In this document: one piece after another, positions 9,689 to 22,366 of the stretch
Layout of the letters: the number at the start of each line of letters is the position of its first letter
How positions within the stretch are numbered: position 1 is the first letter of the stretch
Assembly (NCBI GenBank): GCA_000697455.1
Contig: JNET01032060.1
Location: 1 to 45,975 of the forward strand
Reading direction: 5' to 3'
DNA length: 45,975 bases
DNA from: Basidiobolus heterosporus B8920
Taxonomy: Eukaryota; Basidiobolomycota; Basidiobolomycetes; Basidiobolales; Basidiobolaceae
Notes under the pieces: generated by a model
Database searches by the model: none
What the model saw: only the letters and a program-made list of their open reading frames with translations
Told to the model about the DNA's origin: nothing
Made by a program: the position numbers and the translations under genes

Positions 9689-10976
9689 ATGTTCTTGTCC
9701 AAGACCGCTCCTGCTGCTCTTAGAGCTTTACGTAACACCGCTCAGGTAAGGGTAGCTCCACTTCCTCTGTCGTGAACTTGCTGTCTATTGCGATAGAATG
9801 TTTACTTGACTCTACAAATGTCCCTTGCTAACAACAATATGAACTATAGTTCTCAGCTGTCAGAACTTTAGCCACTGCCACCTCTGCTCCTATTCTTAAC
9901 AAGAACCCTGCTACCGTAAGTCATTGCAAGTCTATTTAGAAGGACGATAAACTAATTGTTCCTACTTGTAGGGTAATTACGTCGTTACTCTTATTCCTGG
10001 AGACGGAATTGGTCCTGAAATCTCGAAATCTGTTAAGGAAATCTATTCTGCCGCTAATGTTCCTATTGAGTGGGAGGAAGTTGATGTCACCCCTGTTATC
10101 AGAGAAGGTAAAACTGTGATTCCTGACGAAGCCCTTTATTCTGTCCAAAAGAACAAGATTGCTTTGAAGGGTCCCCTGGCCACCCCAATCGGTAAAGGCC
10201 ATGTTTCTCTTAACTTAACATTGAGAAGAACCTTCGACCTTTATGCCAACGTTCGTCCTTGCAAGAGCATTGTTGGCTACAAAACCTTGTATGACAATGT
10301 AAACACTGTTTTGATTAGAGAAAATACTGAGGGTGAATACTCTGGTATCGAACATGAAGTGGTTGATGGTGTCGTTCAATCCATCAAATTGATCACCAGA
10401 GAAGCTTCTGAACGTTGCGCTAGATATGCCTTTGAATATGCCGCTGCTAACGGACGTGAGCGTGTTACTGCTGTCCACAAAGCCAACATCATGAAGATGT
10501 CTGATGGTTTGTTCTTGAGCGCCTGTCGTGATGTTGCCCAGGAATTCCCTCAAATCAAATTCGATGATGTTTTGCTTGATCGTGCCTGCCTTCACGTTGT
10601 TCAAGACCCTCATACCTACGCTGATGCCGTTATGGTTATGCCCAACTTGTACGGTGATATTATCTCTGATATGTGCGCTGGACTGATTGGTGGATTGGGT
10701 CTTACACCCTCGGGTAACATTGGCAAGACTGCTTCCATTTTCGAGTCTGTCCATGGTACTGCACCCGATATCGCTGGCCAAGATAAGGCTAACCCTACCG
10801 CCCTTCTTCTCAGCTCCGTCATGATGCTTCGCCACATGAAGCTTGAGTCTTTCGCGAACTCCATCGAGTCGGCTGTACTCAAGACCATTGCCGAGGGAAA
10901 AGCATTGACCGGTGATTTGGGAGGAAAATCAACCAATTCTCAATTCACTGCCGAGGTCATCAAGAACCTTGCTTAA
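9689..10976 (+). CDS. IDH2: NAD-dependent isocitrate dehydrogenase, catalytic (alpha/IDH2-type) subunit, mitochondrial
   Basis: TCA-cycle enzyme of the mitochondrial matrix, oxidising isocitrate to 2-oxoglutarate with NAD. Exons 9689-9745, 9850-9915 and 9972-10976 give 375 residues. Residues 1-41 form an Arg/Ser/Ala-rich presequence ([19 protein letters not shown]...) spread over two small exons. The mature part starts with [13 protein letters not shown] and carries the substrate region [34 protein letters not shown], the Mg-binding [21 protein letters not shown], and the NAD-binding [20 protein letters not shown]. Intact catalytic residues assign it to the catalytic rather than the regulatory subunit. 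The partner subunit is not in this window. The stop lies ~280 bp from the convergent transporter stop. Confidence 0.95.
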
Positions 10977-11254
10977 CTTGATTTCGCATAAACTTCACTG
11001 TTGACATTTTGCTGTATTATTTCATTGCCATTCTCTATAAACTTCTTTGATAAGCGCAACTTTACGGTCCATCTCACAACCACTTCCATACCCATTTATC
11101 ACCTACCGAGGTCACTTCATGATGATGTACACGTTCTTACACATCCACCAAAAATCGAAAATAAAAGAATTCATCAAGGTTTGAAATAAGTCATTAGTAA
11201 TATATTCAAGTTTTTATAGTACACAAGGCGGATGACATGCAAAAAGCATTCCAC

Positions 11255-12838
11255 TCACCATCCAGGTGAAATGATGCTGAGCGAGAAAACCAACATAATG
11301 GTGCCCAACAGATCCCCTACAGCGGTAATAATGGGCATGATATAGTTATCTGGGTCTAGCTGATGATGCCACAGATAATATGAAAGCCACTTGGTAAACA
11401 CCAAGAGAGCAGCAACCAAGGAGATTGAAGTGAAATTATACATGATAAACAACGGTACGCTGACTACACCCGTGCCTAACCCGAAGGTAACAACACTAAA
11501 CAGGAACAGCCATTGGGCGGGAATGTTCAGACCAAATAGCACGACCATCACTCCCGAGTGATTCTCACGATGCATACCATGTAAATCAGTAGAGATACGA
11601 GAAGCGTAGATACTAGCAATATTTCCAGCAACCCCGGTTAATACAGGTGAAAACATGGCAAGTTCTGGAAACTGGCTAATAAAGCGTTCCAAGACTAAGC
11701 CCGAGAAACTGGAGATGAACAATGCACCAAGGATAGGTGGCCAGCCAACAAACAGCAGCTCCTTGGCATATTCATTGGCCAGAATCATGTGAACCCATAT
11801 GGGGATTGTCAATAGCGAAGCCACCAGGATCAAAAAGCATATATGTGTATCTAGATGTAGCCTCTATTGGTCAGTACTCAGTATTTCATCGGCATTACCT
11901 CAGGGACATCTTACCTATCACTGCCAACAATCCGCGACTAAATCCCGCAAATAAAGTCAAGGCTATGATATCACCGAGGCTAGCGGCCAAAGGTGAGGCT
12001 ACGTTATCGGGATTGATGTTGAGCTTTCTACTAAACATGACCACAGCACACATGAAAGCTCCCAGAATCAAACTGCTTACGGAAGAGCACAGAATACTAC
12101 TGGTAACAACCAACAACATTTCAGGTAGCGTGTTAGACGAAGGGTTGATTATATTGGCCATCAAAATAGAAAAGCACCCGGCAATCCCTCCTACTACGAC
12201 GCTTTGTAACTGTATGAGCATCATGTTACCTACAATCAAACTGCGACGTTTACTCGACGGCACATCCATTTCACCTAGATTGGCCTGGACACCACTATGC
12301 ATATTAGTAATGAGACACCACAATCCATCAGCTAAACTACGAACCGCTGTGGATAACCTCGCGGCCAAGTTCATTTCAAGGTTGCCCTTGAGATTTAGCA
12401 AGATAGGGACCAGAATAAAGAGTTCTGAAATCTGGACGAACACTTGCCAGTTCTTGAACCAAAATTAACCCATTGTATTGTCAAAGCTCAACAAACCAAA
12501 GGAATTACCTGGATTTCGTCCAACATCCAACCAGCATACATGCAACCAGCCATACCAAAGAGAAGAGACGGGAAAGCCTGATCAATTCCAAGGTTAGGGA
12601 GATCTCACAAGATACGGATTAGAATGATCAATACCTGAAGGATCAACCTCATCTTTCCTTCGCCCGAAGGGTGAATACTTGATTCATGGTCAGGTTTCCC
12701 GAGTTTCGAAGAGATATTCAACTCACTTTTGTAGTAACTTCCCATGGGGATCTTTGTCTCTTTAGCAGGATGCCAGGCATAGTTTGAATTTCCGTAAGTG
12801 ACAATCTGAGGATCGGGATGAATGTAGCTTTTAACCAT
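11255..12838 (-). CDS. SLC41/MgtE-type magnesium transporter
   Basis: Membrane Mg2+ transporter with two MgtE-like repeats. Exons, minus strand: 12838-12635, 12577-12509, 12452-11915, 11850-11255; 468 residues. The first repeat contains the hallmark ILVPILLNLKGNLEMNLAAR; the second contains FSPVLTGVAGNIASIYASRI; the end has HHQLDPDNYIMPIITAVGDL, all characteristic of SLC41. Roughly ten hydrophobic segments can be counted. The start is the weak point: 12838 is the first ATG in the first exon's frame, but that frame stays open upstream to about 12886 and an additional 5' exon cannot be excluded. The C-terminus (…IISPGW) ends just inside a GTGAGT that could be a splice donor, so a further 3' exon is also possible. 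Confidence 0.9.
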
Positions 12839-14040
12839 ATAATGTGCAAGACAAGCAGTCGTAATAAAGAGATGAGAGGCAGCCACAGCCTAAGTGATGT
12901 GATAAGTAGGCATATATAGGGAAATAGAGGGAAATATAAGCAGATTTAAGGAGCCATCAATCAGATGTAGATTCACCCCGGACCGATGCAGCGTTACATG
13001 AATCATGGATCTCTTCACCATTGTGGCTATCAGGGAGACTAGCGCGTATATAGATAGTGGTAGGCGAGATGTCAAAGTTTTGCTGATGTGGAAGCCAATT
13101 TGCCTTGTTCCCATCTGCGCATATAAACCTACTATTTGTAGAACCTCAGGTTAATTGAGAGCATTGGTTGTAGAGAATCTCATGCATAATATTGGTTTGT
13201 ACAACGTTAGTTTAGGTTTCTCTTATTTATTAAGACACTACACGAAACTTAGTCAATGGTTAATTGATGTCGTACTAAAGACAGCATTTTTAATATTGGT
13301 ATAGACGCTAACTCCTACGTCAGTAGTTTTCTTATCACAGTTAAATGCTTTACCTCGTTATTATGTTACATTACTCACACGAGAAAAAGCTTGGCTTAAT
13401 TGTGAGTAGTATGGAATCAGCTACGAAATCAGTTACGAAATACTGGCTACGTTATCTACACTTCATTAATATATCACTACAACCTAACCCTAGCCCTAAC
13501 CCTAATTCTACAGCTCTATACTTAATGTTTGACATCAACTATCCCTATTCTTCACCCCTATCACAGGCTCATGCTTATCCGCATCCCCATTTTCATTCAC
13601 ATATCCGAGCATTAATGCACTGCCCAACTTGCATATTACTGAACGGGTAAATGGTGTAACCGCTGGTACAGCTAAAAATGTAGCCAATCACTACATAGTC
13701 TTTAATAGCTTTTAAGCTTCTACATATGCATTAAATGATTTGTCCTTGGGTTCAAGAGGGACACAAGCATGTAAATGACAGTGAATGACCAAAAATCACC
13801 GAGAATCACTCCTATATTAGCACATCCCAATTTGTCTAGCTACTCATCCCATGCATCCTCGCCACGCTCATTCGATCTTGGCAGTTATATCCAACGATGT
13901 CCACATGTACACATAACCACCCTGATTTGAACGGATTTATTAGTTTAATCTGAGAAATATCTAGCAACTTGCTATTCATCCACATCAACCACATGGATAG
14001 ATTAGAAAAAGAAAAATGATTGGTTTAGGAGTTCTTCTCA
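12839..14040. other. Intergenic, with an interstitial telomere-like tract
   Basis: No gene recognised. The minus-strand frame 13114-12890 has no convincing composition and the plus frame 13345-13650 is built partly on the telomere-like tract. The left part may hold an extra 5' exon and the promoter of the transporter. Confidence 0.45.
13483..13505 (+). repeat. Interstitial telomere-like tract (CCTAA, CCCTAG, 2 x CCCTAA)
   Basis: About four telomere-type units in a row, one with a G variant (CCCTAG), on the same strand orientation as the tract at 437-458. No element copy is recognisable next to it. Confidence 0.75.
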
Positions 14041-17000
14041 TTAATGTTTGCGTCCTTTCTTTTTGGTAACAACCTTGAATCCTTGATTACCAACTGCTGA
14101 TTCCTCGGGCTCATCTGTGGCTTTGACAGTCTCGGTTAAGCGACCTGGTAGAAGGCCCGCATCGATCTTACGCTTTTTGATGAATTCGTGAGCGAATCGT
14201 CGTCCATCGAGAGTGGTGGAGCTTGCGTAGATGGATTCTGATATGATCTCTAACGTTGCTGGTGGTGGGTTCAAGGGGAAAGTGAGCAACATTTGTACAA
14301 ATTCGTCCACTAAATGAGTCAATTGGATTAGTTAGAAATCATGCACATCTTTCAGTGATATCAATTGGGTTAGTTAGCTAAATCCCTACCGTTGATGCCA
14401 TTCATATCTTTCAGTGATGACCTACACCATTTTAGGAATTCTTCCGATGGCTTGTATTCTTGGTAGGGCTTTTTACGTGAAGCTGCGGAAGAAGCGGATG
14501 GAGGTGGGAAATCTGAAGCAGTAGGCTTGGGCTGACTTGGTGTTGTTGTTCTAGTATGAAATAGATTGTTATGTCTCATGAGCTTTGTAACGATGATGCT
14601 GATTTCACTTACTTGACTACCTCTGGCTTGTTTGCTGCTGGTGGTGCGATGGTAGGCTTATCTGTCTGGTTTTTACCGCTCACAACAGTCACCCAACCTT
14701 CGTTGGTCTAACATCACAAATGGGTTAATGACGGTTGAGTAGGAATCGTTTCTGATTTCAGTGACACTTAACCTTAGTAGCAGAGGAAACGGTGTCGGCA
14801 TATCTCTTGCCACCAATCCCCGCTGCAGGAGCCAGTTTCGATTGGGCTTGGCGCATTGAGGCCTCTTTTTCTTCTTCCTTCTGGATATCAATGATACTTT
14901 TCTTGGGGGCATTGGTATTTTGCCATCCGGCAAGCGCAGCTGTAACAATAGCTGAGCTCTCTTGATTGATCTTTTCTTGATACTGAAGGGCAGCAAGTTC
15001 AGCTTGGAGTTGTTCTTGACGTTCGATCTTACGAACCTCTGCCACTTGTGCTTCGATGTCTTGAATTTCTCGTAGCGACACGTGGTTGGTCTCCATTTCT
15101 GGGGATGAACTGGTTTTAGCCCAGGGTGCATTCATTCCAGGACCGGAGGCTTCTACTAATTCAGGTTTACTATTTGAATCGGCTGGCTTAGAGGTTTGAT
15201 GAACTTCCGAGTCCGATAGCGTGGTCGAGGCTCTTTTGATAGATTCCGATGCTTGTCTCATCACGTCTTCATTCGGCTCTTGCGTCTGCGTCTCATAAGA
15301 CACTTCTTTAGGTGGTGACTGAGCAATTACTTCTGCATCCTTTTCTGGCAGTGGCCCACCCACATCTCTTTCATGTTGTGGATTGTCTACAGTTTCACTT
15401 GCAATTTCTGTCTCGGGAGCCTTGGCTTCGTTGTTAGAGAAATCAGGGCCCTGGAGAGAGGGGTCTCTAGGATCGAGAGGAGCTCCAGGTTGATCTTGTG
15501 ACCAGTTTTGTCTAAATTGGAGATTTTCCATCTGTCTGTAAGGGCCTGGTACCTCAGTATCATTAACGGGGTTGGGATTGGAGCCTGACCATCCGGCAAG
15601 CTGAGGATTCACATTCATAGCTCTAGCTTGAAGCATTGGATCATTTAATTGGCCCGCACCAATATGCGGCATTAATTTCGTTAGAAGTTCGCTTTGGTAT
15701 CCTGGACTCTGAGGTTGTTGCGTGGGTGGGGAGTAGGGCTGCTGGAATTGATGCATGAGCATTTGTTGGCGTTGTTGTAATATCTGAATGTATCTCTGAC
15801 GCTCCATCATGACCCTGATTGCCTCTGGATCAACTCCACCTCTTCCGAGATCCCCACCATGTAATTGAGGTTGTTGTTGATGGATATTTCTACCATTACC
15901 AGGATGCCCCAAATGATCAGTATTCCAGTTGTTTCCTTGCTCCATCCCGCGATACTCAGGTCGAAAGCCTTCTTGCCAGTTTTCTTGTCTTTCTAAACCT
16001 CGTCTGAAATTGAATGAGCCTTGCTCGTAAGCAGACGTATATGGCCCGCCGAATGGGTCAAATCCAGCTTTCCCGGGCCCAGCTTGATGTTGCATATAAC
16101 GATCAGCTACTGGAGTGTTGGGCAAGCTATGCGTATCACGGCCATAGCCTAGCAGTTGGCGCTGAATAGAGGGTAGGTAAGCGGCAACCAAGAAAGGTTT
16201 GGTGTCATCGCCAACTCGCTGAATCAGCATGCCTAAAGGTTCGAACATTTGCTCGTCCTCTCTTCTCACTAGTAGAGAAGGAGTGAAAAACCCTCCCTCA
16301 AACCATTCATGCATGTCTTCAGGCGAGAAAGGTCCTATGGGTAGAAATCATGACCTACGTAAGTAAATTAGGCTTCTAAAATAGAACCTTCGACGTTACC
16401 TTGGATATTACCCGATGGGTCCTTATACAACCATCGAAGCAAGTGAGGAGGCACCACCTCATGGTAATCATGCATTGAGATATGCCCAGGTGCGTATCTT
16501 CCCTCAGGAACACGCATGTTATCAGGAGATTGAGATGGAGATACGCCACTATGGCCACCGTAGGGGAACGGCTCTCTTAATGATCGTTCATTGTCGGATT
16601 TTTTCGAAAGCACCTCTACAATATTGATAGGTCTTTCACTGCCAGCTCGCTCCTCACTACCTCCTCCTAATGACAAAATAGCTCGATTGAGTCTTTGGCT
16701 AGGTTGTTGCATTTCTTGGTGCAGTCCCTTGGAAGGTTCTTGGTCTGGATTGCGCAATAAGTTCTCTTTCATTAATGAACCCTATTAAATCAAGTTAGTT
16801 GCAGCCAAGCATTGATTGAAGTAACAAAAGATTTCTTTACTTGATCTCGGTCCATCTGCTCGTCAGATATTTTTAGCGATTCAAGGGATTCTAGAGCTTC
16901 ACCGATACCTTCTCCACCGAATCTAAACACACCATCACTATCGAAAGTACCAACTGTATGTCTGGTTACACTGCTCCACAATGCTTCATCTGTATTGGAG

Positions 17001-17869
17001 CCAGAGGGATTTTCTCTGAACATAATAGACTTGGAGAATCGAGCTAATTCTTGAAAAACATTAGGTTTAATGAGGTGTAGATGGATTCCTTGAACCAGAT
17101 TGCCTCACCTTGTTCTAATTTATCGTCATCTCTAAAGTGCTCTTTGTTATGAGAAGGTCCTATAAAGGAACAGGATAACTGTGAGCCATGGCTTTGATAG
17201 TATTTCCGGTGGATACGTACCTCCTCTTCCTTGTCCCATACCAGAGTTTCCACCTCGATGAGGTCCTCTTTCGCCTCTAGCATGACCGCCACCTGATGAG
17301 TGGTGAACAATTCTTCGAGTGAGATCGCTATTTACTGAGCCTGAAAGTAGCTATGAAATGATAGGCAAGGTTGAATAGCTTAGTAAAACGATTACAGGAA
17401 ACCATCTATCGTACTCAACAGGATGCATAAAAGTAACAGCAGGTGGTTGGTATACCTTTTTCTCCTGGTCTGTAAGCTCGATACTAGCCATAGGAGGCAG
17501 GCATTCGTCGCTAGTCACATATTCGTGTTTCTCAAAATCCAAAGGTAAACCGACAGGTTTATAAAGGGAAAGCATAAAGTCTTTGGGGTATTTAAAGGGA
17601 TTCAATTGATCCACGAAATGTACGTCATTCACTGGAGTTTTCAATTCCTCTTCGACTCCTTCAACCTGCGTTAGTGTGTTTCGACGTGAGTTCGTTCGAC
17701 TGTTGGCCGCTACGGAAGAGTAAGAAAAAGTTGGATTCGAGGGGTTTATACCGCTGGAAGTAGAAACCATAGCCGGATGATTAGAGGGGGGAGCAGTAGA
17801 GTTATTTGTTGAGTTTCGACTAGTTGGGTCAGCTGAGCCGGTTGCATTACTTTTTGATAGCCGCCTCAT
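14041..17869 (-). CDS. GYF-domain protein (PERQ/Smy2-like)
   Basis: GYF proteins bind proline-rich ligands and act in translation repression or vesicle traffic. Nine exons, minus strand: 17869-17396, 17350-17221, 17159-17109, 17049-16841, 16781-16400, 16334-14773, 14707-14613, 14550-14390, 14309-14041; 1110 residues. All phases fit; the first intron is only 45 nt. The N-terminus has the conserved FKYPKDFMLSLYKPVGLP segment. The GYF domain (~402-455) is split by an intron: WLYKDPSGNIQ / GPFSPEDMHEWFEGGFF. Then follow a Gln/Pro-rich low-complexity region, a coiled coil (~EIQDIEAQVAEVRKIERQEQ) and a C-terminal domain (EEFLKWCRSSLKDMNGINVDEF ... TLDGRRFAHEFIKKRK) ending in a KVVTKKKGRK tail, as in the metazoan and fungal homologues. 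The start at 17869 is the first ATG; the poly-T tract upstream makes an extra exon unlikely but possible. Confidence 0.92.
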
Positions 17870-18493
17870 CCTCAAGCAAACAAAAAAAAGAACTCAGCTT
17901 TGCGTCAAAGAAGGAAGGTAAATAGATGTATAGATACCATTCCGGACCGAAATTCATAGTATTGCTTGACATAGTTTACTCCTGAGACTGGATGGGAAAA
18001 AGAACTATGGTACGACCTAATGAGAAGAGATTTGGAGTAAGTAGGGGAGAAAATGAGGAATTACCTCTCAAGAAATAGGAAGATGGTAAAGATGAGAAGA
18101 GATGCCAAAGGATGTTGAACTTTGGGAAGATTGCTAGACCATACCTTTTCCAATTAGCTTGAACTTTTCGAAGACTAGTGTGAGCGGAGTCTATATGTGT
18201 ATGGATAAACCAACTAATTATTTATCAATTCTGCTTACGACGAAGTGTATCCAACTCACCATGTGATTTGGTAGGGTCGGTTTTATCCCCGATCCATGGA
18301 TAGGATATGGGTATGGATGAGGACGAGCATTTGAAACTGCACTTAGATTTGGATTTAGATCTTTTCCAATGTAGACAACCTACCAATTTTGACTTCAACT
18401 ATAGTGACCGTATATTTATTGTCAATATTTTACCTAAGGGATGAATATTTCTCTAGAAGTAAAATTCTTCCCAAAACTCGTACTATCAGGTGT
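17870..18493. other. Intergenic between two minus-strand genes
   Basis: No coding signal recognised. It should contain the GYF gene promoter and the 3' end of the ZCCHC8-like transcript. Confidence 0.5.
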
Positions 18494-20536
18494 TTAGTCA
18501 CTGTCTAATTCCATATCGCTGCTTTCTAAACCGTGATCTTTTGCTGGTTCTGGAGGGGGTGGTGGCGACAGTTCAGCTATAGAATCCAAGAGGATAGGAG
18601 GTGGGGGTGGGGGTGGTGGAGATGGTAGTAAATATCCTAATCGTCCAGATACCTCTGTATCTTTGGTTCTAGTGAGTGTAGGATCCGAAGAAGTACTCAA
18701 GATTGAGTGCTCAATGGTCGTGATTGACTCAGTCACTGGAAGAGGAAGCTGTTCAGGTGTTGGATCTAAGCGGGAAATCGTTGCGTGGTAAGTACTAGGG
18801 AACTATGAATACTAATCGTATTACACATGCCTTGGTAAAAGCCCCAATATGGACCATAGTAGGAAGTGTAGCTTGTACTATAATATGGGGTGTAATGTGG
18901 GATGTAATATGGAATATCATTATACATAGAGTAATCATAGGACAAATCCTCATCTAATCCAGGGTATCTAACCAAAGTAACAGTTTTGTCTTTTGGAAGT
19001 GAATTCAGTGATTACGGGAAATCAATTGGAAATAAGAATATACTTACTTCGGGGGGTTTTTAGTTTAGGTTCAACAATGGGTTTATCATCAATAAGCAAA
19101 AGGTCACAGTCGAAAGCAGTAGATTTCAAGCCTTCGAAAGGATCTGTATTTATCAGATAAAATTAGTTTAGAGTGCGATTATGGAGATAACTGAGTCTAT
19201 ATATTACCGTCGTCCTGCGAATAACCAAGATATCCTGGCGGATAACCGTATCTTTTCATCATCCCATAATAAGGAGGTAACTGGTCCCCTCGAATACGTG
19301 AGCCGTTTGTTAAGGAAGATCTTGGAAATCCGTCTCTAACTCTGAACAAAATCATTGCTAGCGCAAAAGGATATCTAGGGCTTCACGAAGGGTATCTGAA
19401 ATAACTAATAGAGCAAACAATTACCTAACAAAGTCACACATGCTTCCGTGATTTAGCATTACCTCCTGGCTTGTAAATCGATAGCATCTCCGCTTGCTTT
19501 TTTGCCTTTTCTATTTCTACAAAATACCTGGATCTGTGGTTACTAACATCATACTTGGCATACTTGAACGCGATATGTTACTCACCTTGAGGAACTAGAA
19601 TTATACTCCTTAAAATGTTGAATATTTTCCATGATTTGTGCCTCGTCTCTAGGCTATAAAAATCAATATGGGCACTAGTAAAACTTCATGCAGACATAGG
19701 TACCTGAAGACATTGATTGATGGCGTGACCCGCTATTCCACAGTTGAAACACGCATTTCCAAAACCTAACCTGGAATAGTCCGTATTCTTATCACCAATA
19801 ATGATTCCTGTTTCTAGCTTATATCTGTAGAATATAGTTGAGTAGACGGCCTATAGGTGCACTGTTGTTCTGTCAAACGTACTTAGGTACTCCTGCAAGC
19901 GTTGGGTAGGTCTCGACCTCGTCTGGAATCGTGTCCAAGCAGAAATCAGTGGAGTCTAGATATACTACATTTCCCGTTGCTGAGTCATGAATGAAACTTG
20001 GTGCACCCGAAATATCGCGTTGTACGGAAATCTTGCGTCCATCTGAACTCAATTTCAACTCATCAGAACTAAGGATTTTGAAAGATGCCTCAATTATCTC
20101 GGGAGTCAGGTTGCAGATAAAAAGAGCTGGATGGTGGCATAGCCATTTGAGACTAATGCCTTTGAGAATATTCGGTGTTAAAGGCGTAAATGGGTATATC
20201 ATAGCAAAGATTACATACAACCATCTTGGGCGCTCTCGAGTTTGGCCTTTAGATAGTCATCGGGATTTATAAAAAGCTCTTCCACCTTCTTCACGACGTA
20301 CTGTTCATAGGTCTGCGTGGCACCTTGTTCCTTTAACTAATATCCGTTAGTGTGCATATCAAAAGTGGTGTTTCTCAGTTTGAACCTATAAGGCTTACTG
20401 AATTCAAAAACTCGAGCAAAATGACTTCTAATCTCTGTCTATTCTCTCTATAAGATTGTTAATCCAAGACTCTTCCTGTTGCATGACACAGCAATCCACC
20501 TTGACAAATTGGAGGTTACCTCCACGAGTTTTTCAT
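18494..20536 (-). CDS. Zinc-knuckle and PSP-domain protein (ZCCHC8-like)
   Basis: ZCCHC8 is the scaffold of the nuclear exosome targeting (NEXT) complex with the Mtr4 helicase; that role is transferred by family. Exons, minus strand: 20536-20520, 20447-20399, 20336-20222, 20159-19883, 19824-19704, 19653-19586, 19527-19463, 19339-19208, 19143-19048, 18989-18831, 18765-18494; 456 residues. Evidence: CCHC knuckle CFNCGIAGHAINQC, a following helix (RYFVEIEKAKKQ), YKPG, then the PSP signature LPPYYGMMKRYGYPPGYL. The tail is Tyr-rich, then proline-rich with two poly-Pro runs, and acidic at the end. Two points are uncertain. Between 19462 and 19340 a short exon (reading TLREAL, which fits the PSP N-half) may be missing. 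The intron 18830-18766 needs a GC donor to stay in frame. The first exon is only 17 nt. Confidence 0.75.
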
Positions 20537-21122
20537 TTTTAGCAAGTATGCTTTGGTTTAGTAACTGTCTTAAGTGTGCATCTTAATTAAAGAGTAAATT
20601 TCAATCACTGTTTTTATCCTTATATACAGTTAGAGATATGTTTACTTTCAGTCTTCAGCTTTTGGTATGCCACCTCATCTGAACTCTCCCGACTTACTAA
20701 GATAGACTCCGAGTAGGTTTACATTACTAATGCGATAAGTTTACTTGGCTTAACAAACTCTACCTTGGTCTGTGTTGGAAAGGTCCATGCCACCTGACAA
20801 GAAAATGATCAAAGCTTCACCTAGCCACGCTAACGTATGAAAGGAATCTCGAGTGCTGAAATGTGACTACTTTATTTGATCTTCAGATCCATTTTACCAC
20901 TATCCTCATCATATTTTCAACTATTGAGCATACAATCAAGTCAAATAAGCATTCTTCAATGCCTACTTTATCTACCTCGTCACGCTTACGATCTTTCATA
21001 GGGAATCAAATCTAGGGTATATATTTTAGTCCCCCTAATTCAGCTGAGTTTTACAAAGTGAATATTTGGATGACGAAGAACCTGAGACTCATATTGTTGA
21101 CCTTTCCCAAGACTAATACAAG
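20537..21122. promoter_or_regulatory. Divergent promoter region, ZCCHC8-like gene / CAP2
   Basis: 586 bp between the two start codons, AT-rich, with stops in all frames. It must hold both promoters. I do not see a motif I can name with confidence. Confidence 0.5.
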
Positions 21123-22366
21123 ATGGTAATAGAATCTTATATATGTTTCCAACAACATGCACGTAATATCTCATGAATTAGACTAACCTCTCTTTCTCTA
21201 TTGACATTTTTATGTGTCTCCTTTGTTTGGGAAACGCTTTACTTGTTTGCAGGCTGACCAATTGGACTGTGCTTTGGACCTTATGAGAAGATTACCTCCT
21301 CAACAAACTGAGGAAAATCTCGCTGGCTTGATTGACATCGTACCTCATCTCACTGAAGAATTGCTTCAAAACGTCGACCAACCTCTTAGAATTCAGACTT
21401 GTCAACAAACTGGAAAAGAATATTTAGTTTGTGATTATAACCGCGATGGAGATTCTTATAGGTTTGTTCTCAATTGCAATTATCTATTAGACTTCTTAAT
21501 AGAAGTGAAGCGTTTTTATCGCAATCCTCTGAATCTCTTTGGTTGACTATTCCTCTTCGTTCTTCAGATCTCCCTGGTCCAACGAATACGATCCTGCTCT
21601 TCAAGATGGCAGTGTGCCCTCCCCTAGACTTCGCAAGCTTGAGGTATTTGCCAACGAGGCCTTCGATACATATAGAGAACTGTAAGATATTAAAGATACA
21701 CGATAGGTTTCTGTTTATCTCTCAACTAATTCACCAACAAACTAGATATTACGAAGGAGGTGTATCATCAGTTTATTTCTGGGATTTGGATGATGGTTTC
21801 GCTGGGGTGATATTGATTAAGAAAAGTGAGTGCTTTTTTCTAAACTCTGGAGCATCTATCGTTTTAACCATTTGCTAATATGAGCGTACTGAATATAGTT
21901 AACGACGCAACAAAAAAGATGAAAGGAGCCTGGGATTCTATTCATGTGTTTGAAGCACAAGAAAGAGGTCGCAACGCACATTACAAGCTGACATCAACTG
22001 TTATGCTTTACACTATCACCACTAACGAAGAAATCGGAAGTATGAACTTGTCGGGAAGCATGACTAGACAGGTAAGTACATAGACACCTTCAAGTATCTT
22101 TTAACCTCTGCTAACCTTGGTTCATACCTCAGGCTGAACAAGACTTCCCAGTCGATGACCTTTCTTCGCACATTGGCAATATTGGACACATGATTGAAGA
22201 CATGGAGCTGAAGATGCGTAACTTACTAAGTGAGGTTTACTTCGGAAAGACTAAGGATATTGTCAACGGGCTAAGATCCGTTAACTCTCTACAAGAAAGC
22301 AGTCAACAAGCACAAATTCAATCGGAATTAATCTCCAAGTTACAAGGCAGAAAATTGCCCATGTAA
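21123..22366 (+). CDS. CAP2: F-actin-capping protein subunit beta
   Basis: The beta subunit pairs with CAP alpha to cap actin filament barbed ends at cortical patches. Exons: 21123-21125, 21253-21461, 21568-21681, 21746-21825, 21899-22071, 22133-22366; 270 residues, the family length. The first exon is just the ATG; the next begins [16 protein letters not shown], matching the universal N-terminus of the family. Further hallmarks are [13 protein letters not shown] / [52 protein letters not shown] and [12 protein letters not shown], and the C-terminal actin-binding tail is present. All six exons are in phase. It is convergent with SDR copy A, 133 bp between stops. Confidence 0.95.

Noticed and set aside
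10215-10936. Long minus-strand frames opposite IDH
   Set aside because: Antisense shadows of the biased IDH coding sequence, without recognisable domains.
12890-13114. Possible 5' exon or separate gene upstream of the Mg transporter
   Set aside because: Composition is not protein-like and I could not find a convincing donor that joins it to the transporter in phase; left open as a possibility in the transporter entry.
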